64,000 nt of DNA from the NCBI RefSeq assembly GCF_001624695.1, contig NZ_JSEP01000017.1, positions 1 to 64,000 of the forward strand, in the 5' to 3' direction. Shown piece after piece: positions 25,185-35,121 of the stretch (its first letter is position 1; every line of letters begins with the position of its first letter). Position numbers and translations under genes: made by a program. The stretch is from Labrenzia sp. OB1. GTDB taxonomy: Bacteria; Pseudomonadota; Alphaproteobacteria; Rhizobiales; Stappiaceae. The notes under the pieces were generated by a model that worked only from the letters and a program-made list of their open reading frames with translations, was not told where the DNA came from and ran no database searches.

Positions 25185-27185
25185 CTAGCCGGACGCCTTT
25201 ATTTCCGAAACAGCGACCGGCCGTTTCGCGCGGACTTTCACCTGAGCGAGATTTTCCGCCACAAAGGGTGCCAGGTCGCTGGCCTGCATGGGCACACCGT
25301 AATAGAAGCCCTGAAAATGATCGCAGGACAACTTCTGGAGTGCTTGAACCTGATCTTCCGTTTCGATCCCCTCAACCGTCACGGTCATGTCGAGCCGGTG
25401 TCCCAGCTCGATGATTGTGTCCAGCACATGGAGCGATTTGCCTTCGATGTCGGTCAGGGAGGTGATGAAGGACCTGTCGACCTTGATCTTGTCGAATGCG
25501 TATTTCCATAAATAACCCAGGCTCGAATAGCCCGTACCGAAATCATCCATGGCAAGGGAAACGCCCATCGCGCTGAACGCGCGCAGTTGACAGGTCACCT
25601 TTTCTTCCTGCTCGATAAGCGTATTCTCGGTCACTTCAAGTTCCAGCCGGTTGGCAGGCAGTCCGGCTTTGTCGAGGATCGTTTTCACCGCCTCGACCAG
25701 CTCGCCGTCATCGAACTGTTTTGCCGAAAGGTTCACGGAAACGAACAGAGGCTCCGGCCAGGTAGCGGCGGTCTTTACGGCTTCCTCGAGAACCCACATC
25801 CCGATCTTGTTGATTTCACCGGCGTCTTCCGCAACGGGTATGAATTCCGTGGGAGATATGAAGTCTCCCCCGGCATCCCTGAGCCGCAACAGCGCCTCGA
25901 AGCCGACGACCTCGGATGAGGAGTGTTCGATCAGCGGCTGGTAGTGCACTTCGAACCGGTCCTGCGGGAAGCCGGCAACGATGCATTCCTCCACATACCG
26001 CCGCCGGGCGATTTTCTCTTCAAGATCCGGCGTGAACAGCACCCAATTGTCCCGTCCCATGAGCTTCGCCTGATAAAGAGCGATATCGGCCTTGTGCATG
26101 CGGTCTTTCAGGCTCACGTCGCCCAGATTATCAAAATGAACACCGAGGCTCAGATGACCGGTCAGCGCGATACCATCCACCCGCACAGGCATACTGACGG
26201 ATTTGCGGAGACTTTCGATAAGCGCCTCGACCTCTGCCATGGTCCGGTTTGCGGAGATCAGAATGAATTCGTCGCCACCGAACCGCGCGGCAAGGTCGCC
26301 ATCCGAAAGATGGGACGAGATTGCATTGCCGACATGGCGCAGGAACGCGTCACCGGCCTTGTGGCCGAATGTGTCGTTTATGGCTTTGAAGTTGTCCAGA
26401 TCGATAAAGACAATCGCCGCATTGTGAAGGTCCAGCCGACCGGACTGGCGGGCATCCTCAACGTTCTGAAAAAAGGTCGAGCGATTGGGCAATCCGGTAA
26501 GCTGATCGCGCGAGGACAGTAGACGGACCTTCGCGTCGGTCTTGACCTGTTGGCGCAATTTGAAGAAATAGGCGAGGAACGGCACCCCGAAACTGAAGAG
26601 CACGACAAAGCCCAGCGAGGACACCAGAGTAAAAAATTTGCTTTGGAACAGATTGGCGACAGGCGTCTGGTCAAGATAGACTTCTACGACGCCAATGCAG
26701 TCTCCGCTCCCGGAAAGCACCGGAACATAGGCTTCAACATAAAGGTCGGGGCGATTGTCCTTCTGCCTGCCATCCTGAACATCGATTATCGCACGGCCGG
26801 TATCCAGAACCCTGCGCGCATATCCGTTGTGATCGGTTTGTGCGCCCACTTCCAGTGGCTTGCCGAGTTCATCGGATATCAACACCATTTGCGCGGAAGC
26901 ATTGAAAAGCTTGAAGCGAAAGACGTCCGCAACCTGAACCGCCTTGTCGATGACCGCCTTTTGCGCCGCCGTCGCCTCGCCCGTTCTTATCATGCCCTGA
27001 AGATCCGGCATGGCAGTGGAGAGATAGTGGCTCCAGTTTGTGGCCTTGCGTTCCGCGTTGGCCACGATTACCGCATCCACAGATCGCTTGATTGCCAGAT
27101 TGCCCAGAGCAAACATGATCGCAATAAATGCGATCAATATCGCAAAATTAAACCAGCCGCGCATACCGCTTGACTTGCTAAACAT
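25185..27185 (-). CDS. membrane GGDEF-EAL cyclic-di-GMP protein
   Basis: 666 residues. Two membrane helices (about 12-33 and 187-209) bracket a periplasmic sensor domain of about 150 residues. The GGDEF motif (303-307, RFGGDEFIL) is intact, but the upstream RxxD inhibitory I-site is degenerate (SDGD). The EAL domain has E430-A-L, the metal Asn in SVNLSAKQF, DDFGTGYSSLGYL and VEGIETEDQ, so phosphodiesterase activity is likely. GGGA lies 7 bp before the ATG. It is convergent with a periplasmic binding protein that might feed its sensor domain. Confidence 0.9.
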   Translation of the reverse strand: MFSKSSGMRGWFNFAILIAFIAIMFALGNLAIKRSVDAVIVANAERKATNWSHYLSTAMPDLQGMIRTGEATAAQKAVIDKAVQVADVFRFKLFNASAQMVLISDELGKPLEVGAQTDHNGYARRVLDTGRAIIDVQDGRQKDNRPDLYVEAYVPVLSGSGDCIGVVEVYLDQTPVANLFQSKFFTLVSSLGFVVLFSFGVPFLAYFFKLRQQVKTDAKVRLLSSRDQLTGLPNRSTFFQNVEDARQSGRLDLHNAAIVFIDLDNFKAINDTFGHKAGDAFLRHVGNAISSHLSDGDLAARFGGDEFILISANRTMAEVEALIESLRKSVSMPVRVDGIALTGHLSLGVHFDNLGDVSLKDRMHKADIALYQAKLMGRDNWVLFTPDLEEKIARRRYVEECIVAGFPQDRFEVHYQPLIEHSSSEVVGFEALLRLRDAGGDFISPTEFIPVAEDAGEINKIGMWVLEEAVKTAATWPEPLFVSVNLSAKQFDDGELVEAVKTILDKAGLPANRLELEVTENTLIEQEEKVTCQLRAFSAMGVSLAMDDFGTGYSSLGYLWKYAFDKIKVDRSFITSLTDIEGKSLHVLDTIIELGHRLDMTVTVEGIETEDQVQALQKLSCDHFQGFYYGVPMQASDLAPFVAENLAQVKVRAKRPVAVSEIKASG

Positions 27186-27577
27186 TTACAATTCCCGACG
27201 CATCAAGATTTTAATATAAAAACACAAACAAACTAACATTATTATAATTTTGAAGATTCTCTTTTACTGTATGAATTCGCAAATAGAACGAGCGTCAACA
27301 ATGACATTGTGATTTATTGCGATATATTTTTATTCCATTTTATAACGATACTTCACACAACCCCTCAAAATCTTCGGGCAGATTCTTTCATCAAGGGTAT
27401 TCAGCCAGGTTTCAAAGACAGAAGGTCCAGTGCACTCGCCACGTCTGCACTCAAAATTGCCGACAAAGCTCTTGACCTCTTTTTCAGCCAATGTCATAAC
27501 CTCGACAGAACCGTACGGTACGGTTCCCTCGCATCAGTCGCCTCTCTTTGTACCCAATCCTGATCAAGCCCTGAAAA
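27186..27577. other. 392-bp gene-free region with AT-rich promoter zone
   Basis: Bases 27190-27370 are very AT-rich and should hold the minus-strand promoter of the GGDEF/EAL gene. The right part carries the TetR operator candidate at 27508-27526. Short ORFs here have no family features and overlap AT-rich DNA, so no gene is called. Confidence 0.5.
27508..27526. promoter_or_regulatory. TetR operator candidate
   Basis: GAACCGTACGGTACGGTTC has perfect 9-bp arms around one central base, 51 bp upstream of the TetR ATG. The near-perfect symmetry and position suggest the autoregulatory site of that TetR protein. Confidence 0.6.
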
Positions 27578-28228
27578 ATGTCAGCAGCCGCCTTTGATAT
27601 CGCCACCTCCCGTCCGGACGCCGCGCCGGAGTTCTCGCCGCGCCAGCAGGTGGTGCTCCAGCACGCGCTGACGCTGCTGGTCGAAGGCGGGGAAAAAGCG
27701 CTGACGACGGCCGGTCTCGCCCGTACGGCGAGCTGTTCCAAGGAAAGCCTCTACAAGTGGTTCGGGGACCGGGACGGCCTGCTGGCGGCAGTCGTCGCCT
27801 TTCAGGCCAGCCAGGTGCAGTTTCCCTCCGAAGCAGGCGCGACCGCCGATGCCGAAACCTTTCGCGCCCACGTAGCCGCCTTTGTGGAAGCCCTGCTGGG
27901 GGTGCTGTTTTCCGAAACATCGCTTGCGCTCAACCGCCTGTCCATCGGCCAGTCCAATACAAATTCCAACCGTCTCGGCCAGCTGCTGCTGGTGCGCGGC
28001 AAACATATGATCTCCGCCCGCGCGCGCGCCATGCTGGAAAGCGGCCGCCGCCACGGGCTTTTGAAGTTCGACAGGGCCGAGGACGCCTATCAGGTGCTTT
28101 ACGGCCTTGCGATCCGGGACGTTCACATCCGCCTGCTTCTCGGTGAGGCCGCTGGCCCCGCCGAAAAGGATCTGAAAGCCCAGGCCGAAACGGCCGTTGA
28201 CCGCTTTTACCGGCTGTTCGGGGCATGA
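27578..28228 (+). CDS. TetR-family transcriptional regulator upstream of ilvC
   Basis: 216 residues. The helix-turn-helix lies at about 24-68 (VVLQHALTLLVEGGEKALTT, then ASCSKESLYKWFGDRDGLLA). The C-terminal domain begins near 85 and resembles TetR_C_7/AefR-like domains. It precedes ilvC by 86 bp on the same strand, with no strong terminator between, so read-through or shared control is possible. Its ligand and targets are unknown. Confidence 0.88.
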   Translation: MSAAAFDIATSRPDAAPEFSPRQQVVLQHALTLLVEGGEKALTTAGLARTASCSKESLYKWFGDRDGLLAAVVAFQASQVQFPSEAGATADAETFRAHVAAFVEALLGVLFSETSLALNRLSIGQSNTNSNRLGQLLLVRGKHMISARARAMLESGRRHGLLKFDRAEDAYQVLYGLAIRDVHIRLLLGEAAGPAEKDLKAQAETAVDRFYRLFGA

Positions 28229-28278
28229 GCCCCGCCGGCCAGACGAAAACAAAGACCGGCCTGAAATCCGGCTTTTAA

Positions 28279-29334
<1,056 letters not shown>

Positions 29335-29358
29335 TCTTTCGGGATCGTCACCAGACAC

Positions 29359-29390
29359 AAGGCTCCGCCGGTTTCGGCGGGGCCTTTTTT
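29359..29390 (+). terminator. Rho-independent terminator of ilvC
   Basis: AAGGCTCCGCCG pairs with CGGCGGGGCCTT (one G-T wobble) across a 4-base loop and is followed by a run of T. It begins 25 bp after the ilvC stop. Confidence 0.88.
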
Positions 29391-29417
29391 GCGGCCGTGC
29401 GCTGAAAGCGCCGTATG

Positions 29418-30317
29418 TTAGAAATATGCCTTTATCAACCGGGTGACTTCCCTGTCCCGCGCGGCCTCGCTCTTGCCCCCGATCACGACGACGACAAGCC
29501 GTTTACCGCCACGGTTCGCGGTCGCGACCAAATTGTAGCCGGACATGCGGATATAGCCGGTCTTGAGGCCATCGACGCCGGGAACCTTGCCGAGAAGATT
29601 GTTGGTCGCCCGGAACGTTCGGCCATCATATGAAACCGATTTGGCCCGGTAATAGCTTGCATATTGCGGAAAGCGGCGCTTAAGGGCCCGGCCAAGGGTG
29701 GCCATGTCCCGTGCCGTGGTCACCTGGACCGGATCGGGAAGACCGGTCGCATTGACGAAACGGGTTCTGGAAAGACCCATCGCCCGAGCCTGTTGCGTCA
29801 TCTGCCGGGCAAACACGGCTTCGCTGCCGGCAAGATTTTCGGCAATCGTCACGGCAACGTCGTTGGCGGACTTCACTGCCAGGGCCCGGGCAGCCTGTTC
29901 CACGGTGATCGTGGATCCGGCCTTCAGCCCGAGCTTCGCCGGAGGCTGAGATGCCGCATTCGCCGAGACGGTGAGAGGCGACGACAGTGAATAGCGCCCC
30001 TCGGAAACCGCCTCGAACAGCAGGTAGAGCGTCATCATCTTGGTGAGGGAGGCAGGATAGCGCGCAGCGTCCGCATCGACCGCATAAAGCTCTTCCCCTG
30101 TCGCGGCATTCACGACCAGGGCTGAATAGCCGCGCTCGACGGCGGTGGCCGGTGCATAGCTGACAACCGGAAGGGAAGCGCTCTGGACGGCAGCACCCGA
30201 TGGCGCTGGCGAGGCTACGGAGGGAGGCTGCGCTGTCTGACACGCTGCCAGCACCACGGCCAGCCCGGCAGCAGCCGTCATTTTCAGATGTGCGCTCCAG
30301 CCCATTCCCGGCCCCAT
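29418..30317 (-). CDS. D-alanyl-D-alanine carboxypeptidase, lipoprotein type
   Basis: 299 residues of the S11 peptidase (penicillin-binding protein 5-like) family. The serine motifs are SxxK in PASLTKMM (about 89-96), SxN in VKSANDV (about 148) and KTG in GLKTGYIRMSG (about 247). It trims the terminal D-Ala of peptidoglycan stem peptides. The N-terminus has a signal peptide ending in LAACQT, a lipobox, so it may be anchored as a lipoprotein. An alternative ATG lies 12 bp downstream. It lacks the long C-terminal extension of many family members. Confidence 0.9.
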   Translation of the reverse strand: MGPGMGWSAHLKMTAAAGLAVVLAACQTAQPPSVASPAPSGAAVQSASLPVVSYAPATAVERGYSALVVNAATGEELYAVDADAARYPASLTKMMTLYLLFEAVSEGRYSLSSPLTVSANAASQPPAKLGLKAGSTITVEQAARALAVKSANDVAVTIAENLAGSEAVFARQMTQQARAMGLSRTRFVNATGLPDPVQVTTARDMATLGRALKRRFPQYASYYRAKSVSYDGRTFRATNNLLGKVPGVDGLKTGYIRMSGYNLVATANRGGKRLVVVVIGGKSEAARDREVTRLIKAYF

Positions 30318-30336
30318 TCCTATCCGGTCTTCCCCA

Positions 30337-31098
30337 TCACGGTTTCAGGCGATAACCGGTCTTGAAGATACGATGTATGATCGCAAGCGATCCGAAAAGG
30401 AAGATCATCGTTGCGACCAGTGACAGCCACAAGCTCACATCCGCCTGTCCGTAGAAACTCCAACGGAAACCGGAGATCAAATAGACAACCGGGTTGACCA
30501 GGGTCACCTTCTGCCAGAATTCCGGCAGCATGTTGATGGAATAAAAGCTGCCGCCCAGAAATGCCAGCGGCGTGACGATCAGAAGCGGAACGAACTGAAG
30601 CTTCTCGAAATTGTCCGCCCAGATGCCTATGATGAAGCCAAGCAGGGCGAAGGTCACCGCCGTCAGCACGAAAAACGCCACCATCCAGACAGGATGCTGG
30701 ATTTCCAGTGGCACGAAGAAATTCGCCGTGATCAGGATGATCATCCCGACCAGAACGGATTTCGTCGCCGCGGCGCCGACATAGGCGATGGTGATCTCCA
30801 GAAACGAGACGGGCGCAGACAGAACCTCGAAGATCGTCCCGGTGAACTTGGGAAAATAGATTCCGAAAGATGCATTGGACAGGCTCTGCGTCATCAGCGA
30901 CAGCATGATCAGGCCGGGGACGATGAAGGCCCCGTAACTCACCCCGTCCACCTCCGTGATACGCGAGCCTATCGCGGCACCGAAAACCACAAAATAGAGC
31001 ACGGTCGAGATCACCGGCGAGATGATGCTTTGCATGATCGTGCGTCTGGTGCGCGCCATTTCGGCAAGATAGATGGATTTGATTGCTTCGAAATTCAT
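30337..31098 (-). CDS. ABC-2 type transporter permease
   Basis: 253 residues with six membrane helices and the ABC-2 membrane fold: [22 protein letters not shown] near residue 25, [14 protein letters not shown] near 95 and [20 protein letters not shown] near 185, the typical short loop before the last helix. It pairs with the ATPase at 31606-32529 to form an exporter (drug, polysaccharide or lipid type). ATG at 31098 is where homology begins; longer frames run into the acetyltransferase gene upstream. The substrate is unknown. Confidence 0.9.
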   Translation of the reverse strand: MNFEAIKSIYLAEMARTRRTIMQSIISPVISTVLYFVVFGAAIGSRITEVDGVSYGAFIVPGLIMLSLMTQSLSNASFGIYFPKFTGTIFEVLSAPVSFLEITIAYVGAAATKSVLVGMIILITANFFVPLEIQHPVWMVAFFVLTAVTFALLGFIIGIWADNFEKLQFVPLLIVTPLAFLGGSFYSINMLPEFWQKVTLVNPVVYLISGFRWSFYGQADVSLWLSLVATMIFLFGSLAIIHRIFKTGYRLKP

Positions 31099-31111
31099 GA
31101 AATTTCCGTCT

Positions 31112-31603
31112 CTAAACCTGATCGCTGTCCAGCAGCAGTTCCATTCGCGGCAAAGTGCGGTCCGCAATGGAGCCGGAGGGAGACCGGCCGATTGTGGTGA
31201 AGCCCATGCGGACATAAAAAGCTTCGGCAAACGGATCGGAGTCCAGCCCAATCCGCTTCAGCCCCCGGCCTCTGGCTTCATCGAAAAGAGGTCCAAAAAG
31301 AAGGCGGCCGACCTGTTTGCCCTTCCAGTCCGGATCGACGAAACAGGTGCCGACTTCCCCTGTTTCACCGTCTCCCGCAATGCTCAGGCGGATGCAGCCG
31401 ACCGGTTTCCCGCCGACGGTCTCCGCAAGCCAAAAGTGGTCGTCCGCGATCCAGCTGTCGCGAACCCGCAATTCTTCCGCGCACTGCGCCATGAACGCCT
31501 CGTCATAGCCGTTCGATCCCTTCGAGCGCATGCACAGGTCTGTCAGAGCGTCCCTGTCGCCGGGTTCCGCCCTGCGAATGGCGAAGTCATAAGCCATGGC
31601 CAT
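31112..31603 (-). CDS. GNAT family N-acetyltransferase
   Basis: About 163 residues of the GNAT fold: [20 protein letters not shown] (about 88-107) is the acetyl-CoA loop (Q/R-x-x-G variant), and [17 protein letters not shown] near 132 is the C-terminal signature, followed by a terminal LPRMEL strand. It lies between the ATPase and permease genes of the ABC exporter with near-zero spacing, so it is part of that operon. Start ATG at 31603 or 31597 is undecided because no clear ribosome site exists. The substrate is unknown. Confidence 0.82.
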   Translation of the reverse strand: MAMAYDFAIRRAEPGDRDALTDLCMRSKGSNGYDEAFMAQCAEELRVRDSWIADDHFWLAETVGGKPVGCIRLSIAGDGETGEVGTCFVDPDWKGKQVGRLLFGPLFDEARGRGLKRIGLDSDPFAEAFYVRMGFTTIGRSPSGSIADRTLPRMELLLDSDQV

Positions 31604-31605
31604 CA

Positions 31606-32529
31606 CTACCCGCTTTTCACCAGATCGACAAAAATGTCCTCAAGCGAGGACTGGTCGGTCTGCAGATCCTGGAACCGAACGCCGGCCGCCGACAGGTCCG
31701 TCAGAAGCGACGTGATACCCGTACGCTCCGCGTGCGTGTCATAGGTGTAGACAAGGCTGTTGCCGTCGTTTGCCAGTTTCAGATCATATTGAGCCAGGCC
31801 TGCCGGCAAGGCGCCGAGCGGTTCACTCAGGTTGAGCGTCAGCAGCTTGCGTCCGAGCTTGCGCATCAGTTCGGCCTTGTCCTCCACGAGGATGATTTCA
31901 CCGCCGTTGATCACCCCCACCCTGTCGGCCATTTCCTCGGCCTCCTCGATATAATGCGTCGTCAGGATAATGGTGACGCCGCGCTCCTTGAGATTGCCGA
32001 CAATGCGCCACATGTCGTGTCTGAGTTCCACGTCGACTCCTGCCGTAGGTTCATCCAGAAACAGGAGCCGAGGCTCATGGGCAAGCGCCTTGGCAACCAG
32101 CAGGCGGCGCTTCATGCCGCCAGACAGCGACATGATCGAATTGTCACGCTTGTCCCAAAGGGACAGGTCCTTCAAAATACTTTCAACCAGCGCCGGGTCC
32201 GGTTTCAGACCGAAAAGCCCGCGGCTGAAGGCAACTGTGTCGGCAACCATTTCAAACGGCGCGGTCGGCATTTCCTGCGGCACGAGACCTATGAGCTGGC
32301 GAGCGGCGCGAAAATCCTTCAGGGCATCATGACCGCCCACATCGATGCTTCCCGATGTCGGCCGCACGAGACCGCAGATCGTGCTGATCAGCGTGGTCTT
32401 GCCCGCACCGTTCGGCCCAAGGAGCGCAAAGACCTCCCCCTCGCGGATATCAAGCGAGACAGATTTGAGGGCCTGGAAACCGCCTTCATAGGTTTTTTCC
32501 AGGTCGCGGACGGACAGTATGGCAGACAT
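31606..32529 (-). CDS. ABC-2 type transporter ATP-binding protein
   Basis: 307 residues. Walker A is GPNGAGKTT (about 37-45), the Q-loop is VPQEMPTAP, the signature is LSGGMKRRL (about 138) and Walker B is [13 protein letters not shown], with the switch His in [11 protein letters not shown]. It resembles the YadG/CcmA type of exporter ATPase. ATG at 32529 has GGA 7 bp upstream. The operon order is ATPase, acetyltransferase, permease. Confidence 0.92.
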   Translation of the reverse strand: MSAILSVRDLEKTYEGGFQALKSVSLDIREGEVFALLGPNGAGKTTLISTICGLVRPTSGSIDVGGHDALKDFRAARQLIGLVPQEMPTAPFEMVADTVAFSRGLFGLKPDPALVESILKDLSLWDKRDNSIMSLSGGMKRRLLVAKALAHEPRLLFLDEPTAGVDVELRHDMWRIVGNLKERGVTIILTTHYIEEAEEMADRVGVINGGEIILVEDKAELMRKLGRKLLTLNLSEPLGALPAGLAQYDLKLANDGNSLVYTYDTHAERTGITSLLTDLSAAGVRFQDLQTDQSSLEDIFVDLVKSG

Positions 32530-32776
32530 GAAGTTCCAACCGGTTGAGAAAATCGAATTTGACCGGGCGGCCAAATTGGCGCGCCACACTGGCATGTGGG
32601 CCGAAATGCCGCAAGATGCAAGACGCCCGGCCTGCTGACATCCTCTGACAGGAATCTGCCCCGGGCAACCGGGATTGTCCACGTCGCGCAAACACTGCGT
32701 CTGCTGTGCCCCGCTGGGATTTTGGAAAATTGACGCTATCTTGAGCCATGCAATCTTCGATGAAAGCGAGACGCCC

Positions 32777-33678
32777 ATGTCCATACGCCCGGTTACACAT
32801 ATCGGAAGCACGCAAACGACCATGGAAGGCGCGGGCGTCAAGCTCGAGCGTGTCTTCGGCTTTCAGGATCCGGACATACTCGATCCGTTCCTGCTTCTCG
32901 ACGATTTCCGCAACGACAGGCCGCAGGACTTTCTGAAAGGGTTTCCCTGGCATCCCCATCGCGGCATCGAGACCATCACCTATGTGCTCGCCGGAACCGT
33001 CGAGCACGGAGACAGCCTGGGCAACACCGGCAATCTGGGTGCCGGCGACGTGCAATGGATGACCGCCGGGCGCGGCATAATGCACCAGGAAATGCCGAAG
33101 GGTGACACGAACGGACGCATGCACGGCTTTCAGCTCTGGGCCAACCTGCCGTCCTCGCTGAAGATGACACAGCCGCGCTATCAGGACGTCGCGGGTCAGG
33201 ATATACCCGTCGAGGTGGATGACGACGGCACGTCCGTCCGCATCATCTGCGGCGAGTTCTGGGGCAAACGCGGACCTGTCGACGGCATCGCCGCCGAGCC
33301 GCAATATCTCGACATCCATGTGCCTGCGGGAAAGAAAAAACGTTTCAAGGTGGATACCTACAAGCAGACCTTCGCCTATGTGTTCGAAGGGTCCGGAAGT
33401 TTCGAAGGCGCCTCCGACCCCTCGGCGTGCTGACGGAAAAGGAATTCGGCGGCGAGGAGCTGAAGATCCGCGACCAGACCGGGAACCGCTCGCTGGTGAT
33501 CTTCGGTTCAGGCGACGAGATCGTCGTCCAGGCAGGCGATGAAGGCATCCGCTTCCTGCTCGTCTCCGGTGCCCCGATCCGTGAGCCCGTCGCCTGGCAC
33601 GGCCCGATCGTCATGAACACCCGCGAGGAACTGACCCGGGCAATCACGGAACTCCAGAACGGCACGTTTATCCGATAG
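32777..33678 (+). pseudogene. pirin family protein with a -1 frameshift
   Basis: The first frame (32777-33433) encodes a pirin N-terminal cupin: FPWHPHRGIETITYVLAG (about 55-72) with the metal-binding HPHRG and WMTAGRGIMHQEMP (about 94-107). It ends at a premature TGA after SDPSAC. The rest of pirin continues in another frame from 33421 (GVLTEKEFGGEELKI to the typical PVAWHGPIVMNTREEL end). Adding one C to the CCCC at 33418-33421 would restore a protein of about 300 residues. This is a real frameshift mutation or a sequencing error in a homopolymer. Intact bacterial pirins are metal-dependent dioxygenases or regulators. Confidence 0.85.
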
Positions 33679-33805
33679 AGACGCCCTCTGCCGCTGCAAG
33701 GTCACGGCATCCGAAGGAGCAGACTTCCGCACGGCTAAAGCCTTGCCTTGTCAGGTTCACAATCTCTGTCTAGGGATGACCTTTGCTCGAAACCCCGGAC
33801 CGCTC

Positions 33806-34969
33806 ATGCCATTGAAGCTTCGCCCCGCCACAATCGCCGATGCGCAGGCGCTGACCGATGTTATGCATCGGGCAAAGGCTTCCTGGGGATATCCCCAGGA
33901 GAAAATGGAGGAATTCCGGGCACAATGGCGGATTTCGGAAGCCACCATCAGATCCCTTGCCGTCACTGTCGCGGAACGGGGCGGGCATCCGGTGGCCTTT
34001 TCCGGGCTTTCCCCGCAGGACGAGGAAACGCTCCTCATCGATTTCCTGTTCGTTGCACCGGAGGCACAATGTCAGGGGATCGGCGATCTCCTGCTGACCC
34101 GCGCCGAGGATGTGGCCCGGTCCCGCAAGCTCACGCGGCTTTTCCTTGAATCGGACACCAATGCGGCGCCTTTTTACGAAAAACGCGGCTTCCGGACAAT
34201 GGCGACCCGTCCGAGCGAAATGCAGCCCGAGGGCGAGATCCCCATGATGGAGAAAGTCTTGCAGCCCGGTGTTCACAAGGTCTCGTCGATCGACATCGAT
34301 CTGTCCCCTGCTGCGTGGGCGTTCGAGACGGCGAATGAAGCCGCCATCGCCGCCCATTTCGAAGAAGCCAGGAAACGCATTGCCCTCCTGTGGAACGGCC
34401 GCACTCTGAAACTCACGGATTTCCGCTTCCAGGACGGAGCCTTCAAGGGCACTTGCTGCGAGTGCTCCTACGCCGCGTTCCTGACCTGGAAGGAATGGGG
34501 TGCGCCCGATGCCTCCACTTATAATCTCTTCGGCTCCGCGGTACTGAGATCCGCCGATGGGGCACTTCTTTACGGCGTCATGTCGGCACGCACGGCGACA
34601 GCCGGTCAGATCTATCCGCCCGGTGGCAATCTGGATCCGACCGATCTGACACCGGATGGCAAGGTCGATGTGATCGGCGCCATCTATCGGGAGCTGGCGG
34701 AAGAAACCGGCCTGTCTGAAAGGGATGTACGCCCCGGCGATCTTCTGATCGCCTTCGACGGTCCGCGCATTGCCCTCGCTCAGGTTTTCGATATCGACAG
34801 GAAAGCCGACGCCCTGCGGCAAAACATTCTGCGCTTTTCAGAAGCTTCTGAAGAACAGGAACTGGCTGATATCCGCATCGTCCGCGGTCAGGAAGATCTG
34901 ACTGATCCTGCAATCACGCATTATGCCCGTGCCATAGGCGCGTATCTGATGCCCTCGGGCCCAGTTTAA
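33806..34969 (+). CDS. GNAT-NUDIX fusion protein
   Basis: 387 residues from ATG 33806. Residues 1-150 form a GNAT domain (FLFVAPEAQCQGIGDLLL about 80-97, NAAPFYEKRGF about 119). Residues 190-385 form a NUDIX hydrolase-like domain with PPGGNLDP (271-278) and YRELAEETGL (294-303). The NUDIX box has about seven extra residues between the GG and the REL part, and Asp replaces the first Glu, so catalysis may differ. The middle CCECSYAAF segment adds cysteines. The substrate is unknown. A possible earlier ATG lies at 33776. It stands as a single gene. Confidence 0.82.
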   Translation: MPLKLRPATIADAQALTDVMHRAKASWGYPQEKMEEFRAQWRISEATIRSLAVTVAERGGHPVAFSGLSPQDEETLLIDFLFVAPEAQCQGIGDLLLTRAEDVARSRKLTRLFLESDTNAAPFYEKRGFRTMATRPSEMQPEGEIPMMEKVLQPGVHKVSSIDIDLSPAAWAFETANEAAIAAHFEEARKRIALLWNGRTLKLTDFRFQDGAFKGTCCECSYAAFLTWKEWGAPDASTYNLFGSAVLRSADGALLYGVMSARTATAGQIYPPGGNLDPTDLTPDGKVDVIGAIYRELAEETGLSERDVRPGDLLIAFDGPRIALAQVFDIDRKADALRQNILRFSEASEEQELADIRIVRGQEDLTDPAITHYARAIGAYLMPSGPV

Positions 34970-35034
34970 CCTGGTGAATTCGGCTTAGGCTTGGTGTTTC
35001 GGGTGGCAACAATTTGTTCACCAAGAAAGACTGT

Positions 35035-35057
35035 TAGGCACTGGCGGGACTTGCCTA
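35035..35057. repeat. small inverted repeat before phzF-like gene
   Basis: TAGGCA and TGCCTA flank an 11-base spacer about 65 bp upstream of the PhzF start. No T-run follows. It could be an operator or a weak transcript end for the GNAT-NUDIX gene; nothing more can be said. Confidence 0.3.
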
Positions 35058-35121
35058 GAAATGCAAAAGTCCGCTCACCTTACGAGCCGCTGCGGCATCA
35101 ATCGCCAGGGAGAATGAATAA

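Noticed and set aside
27309..27563. 84-codon ORF in the AT-rich gap before the TetR gene
   Set aside because: Phe/Ile-rich from AT-rich DNA, overlaps the operator, and has no ribosome site or family similarity.
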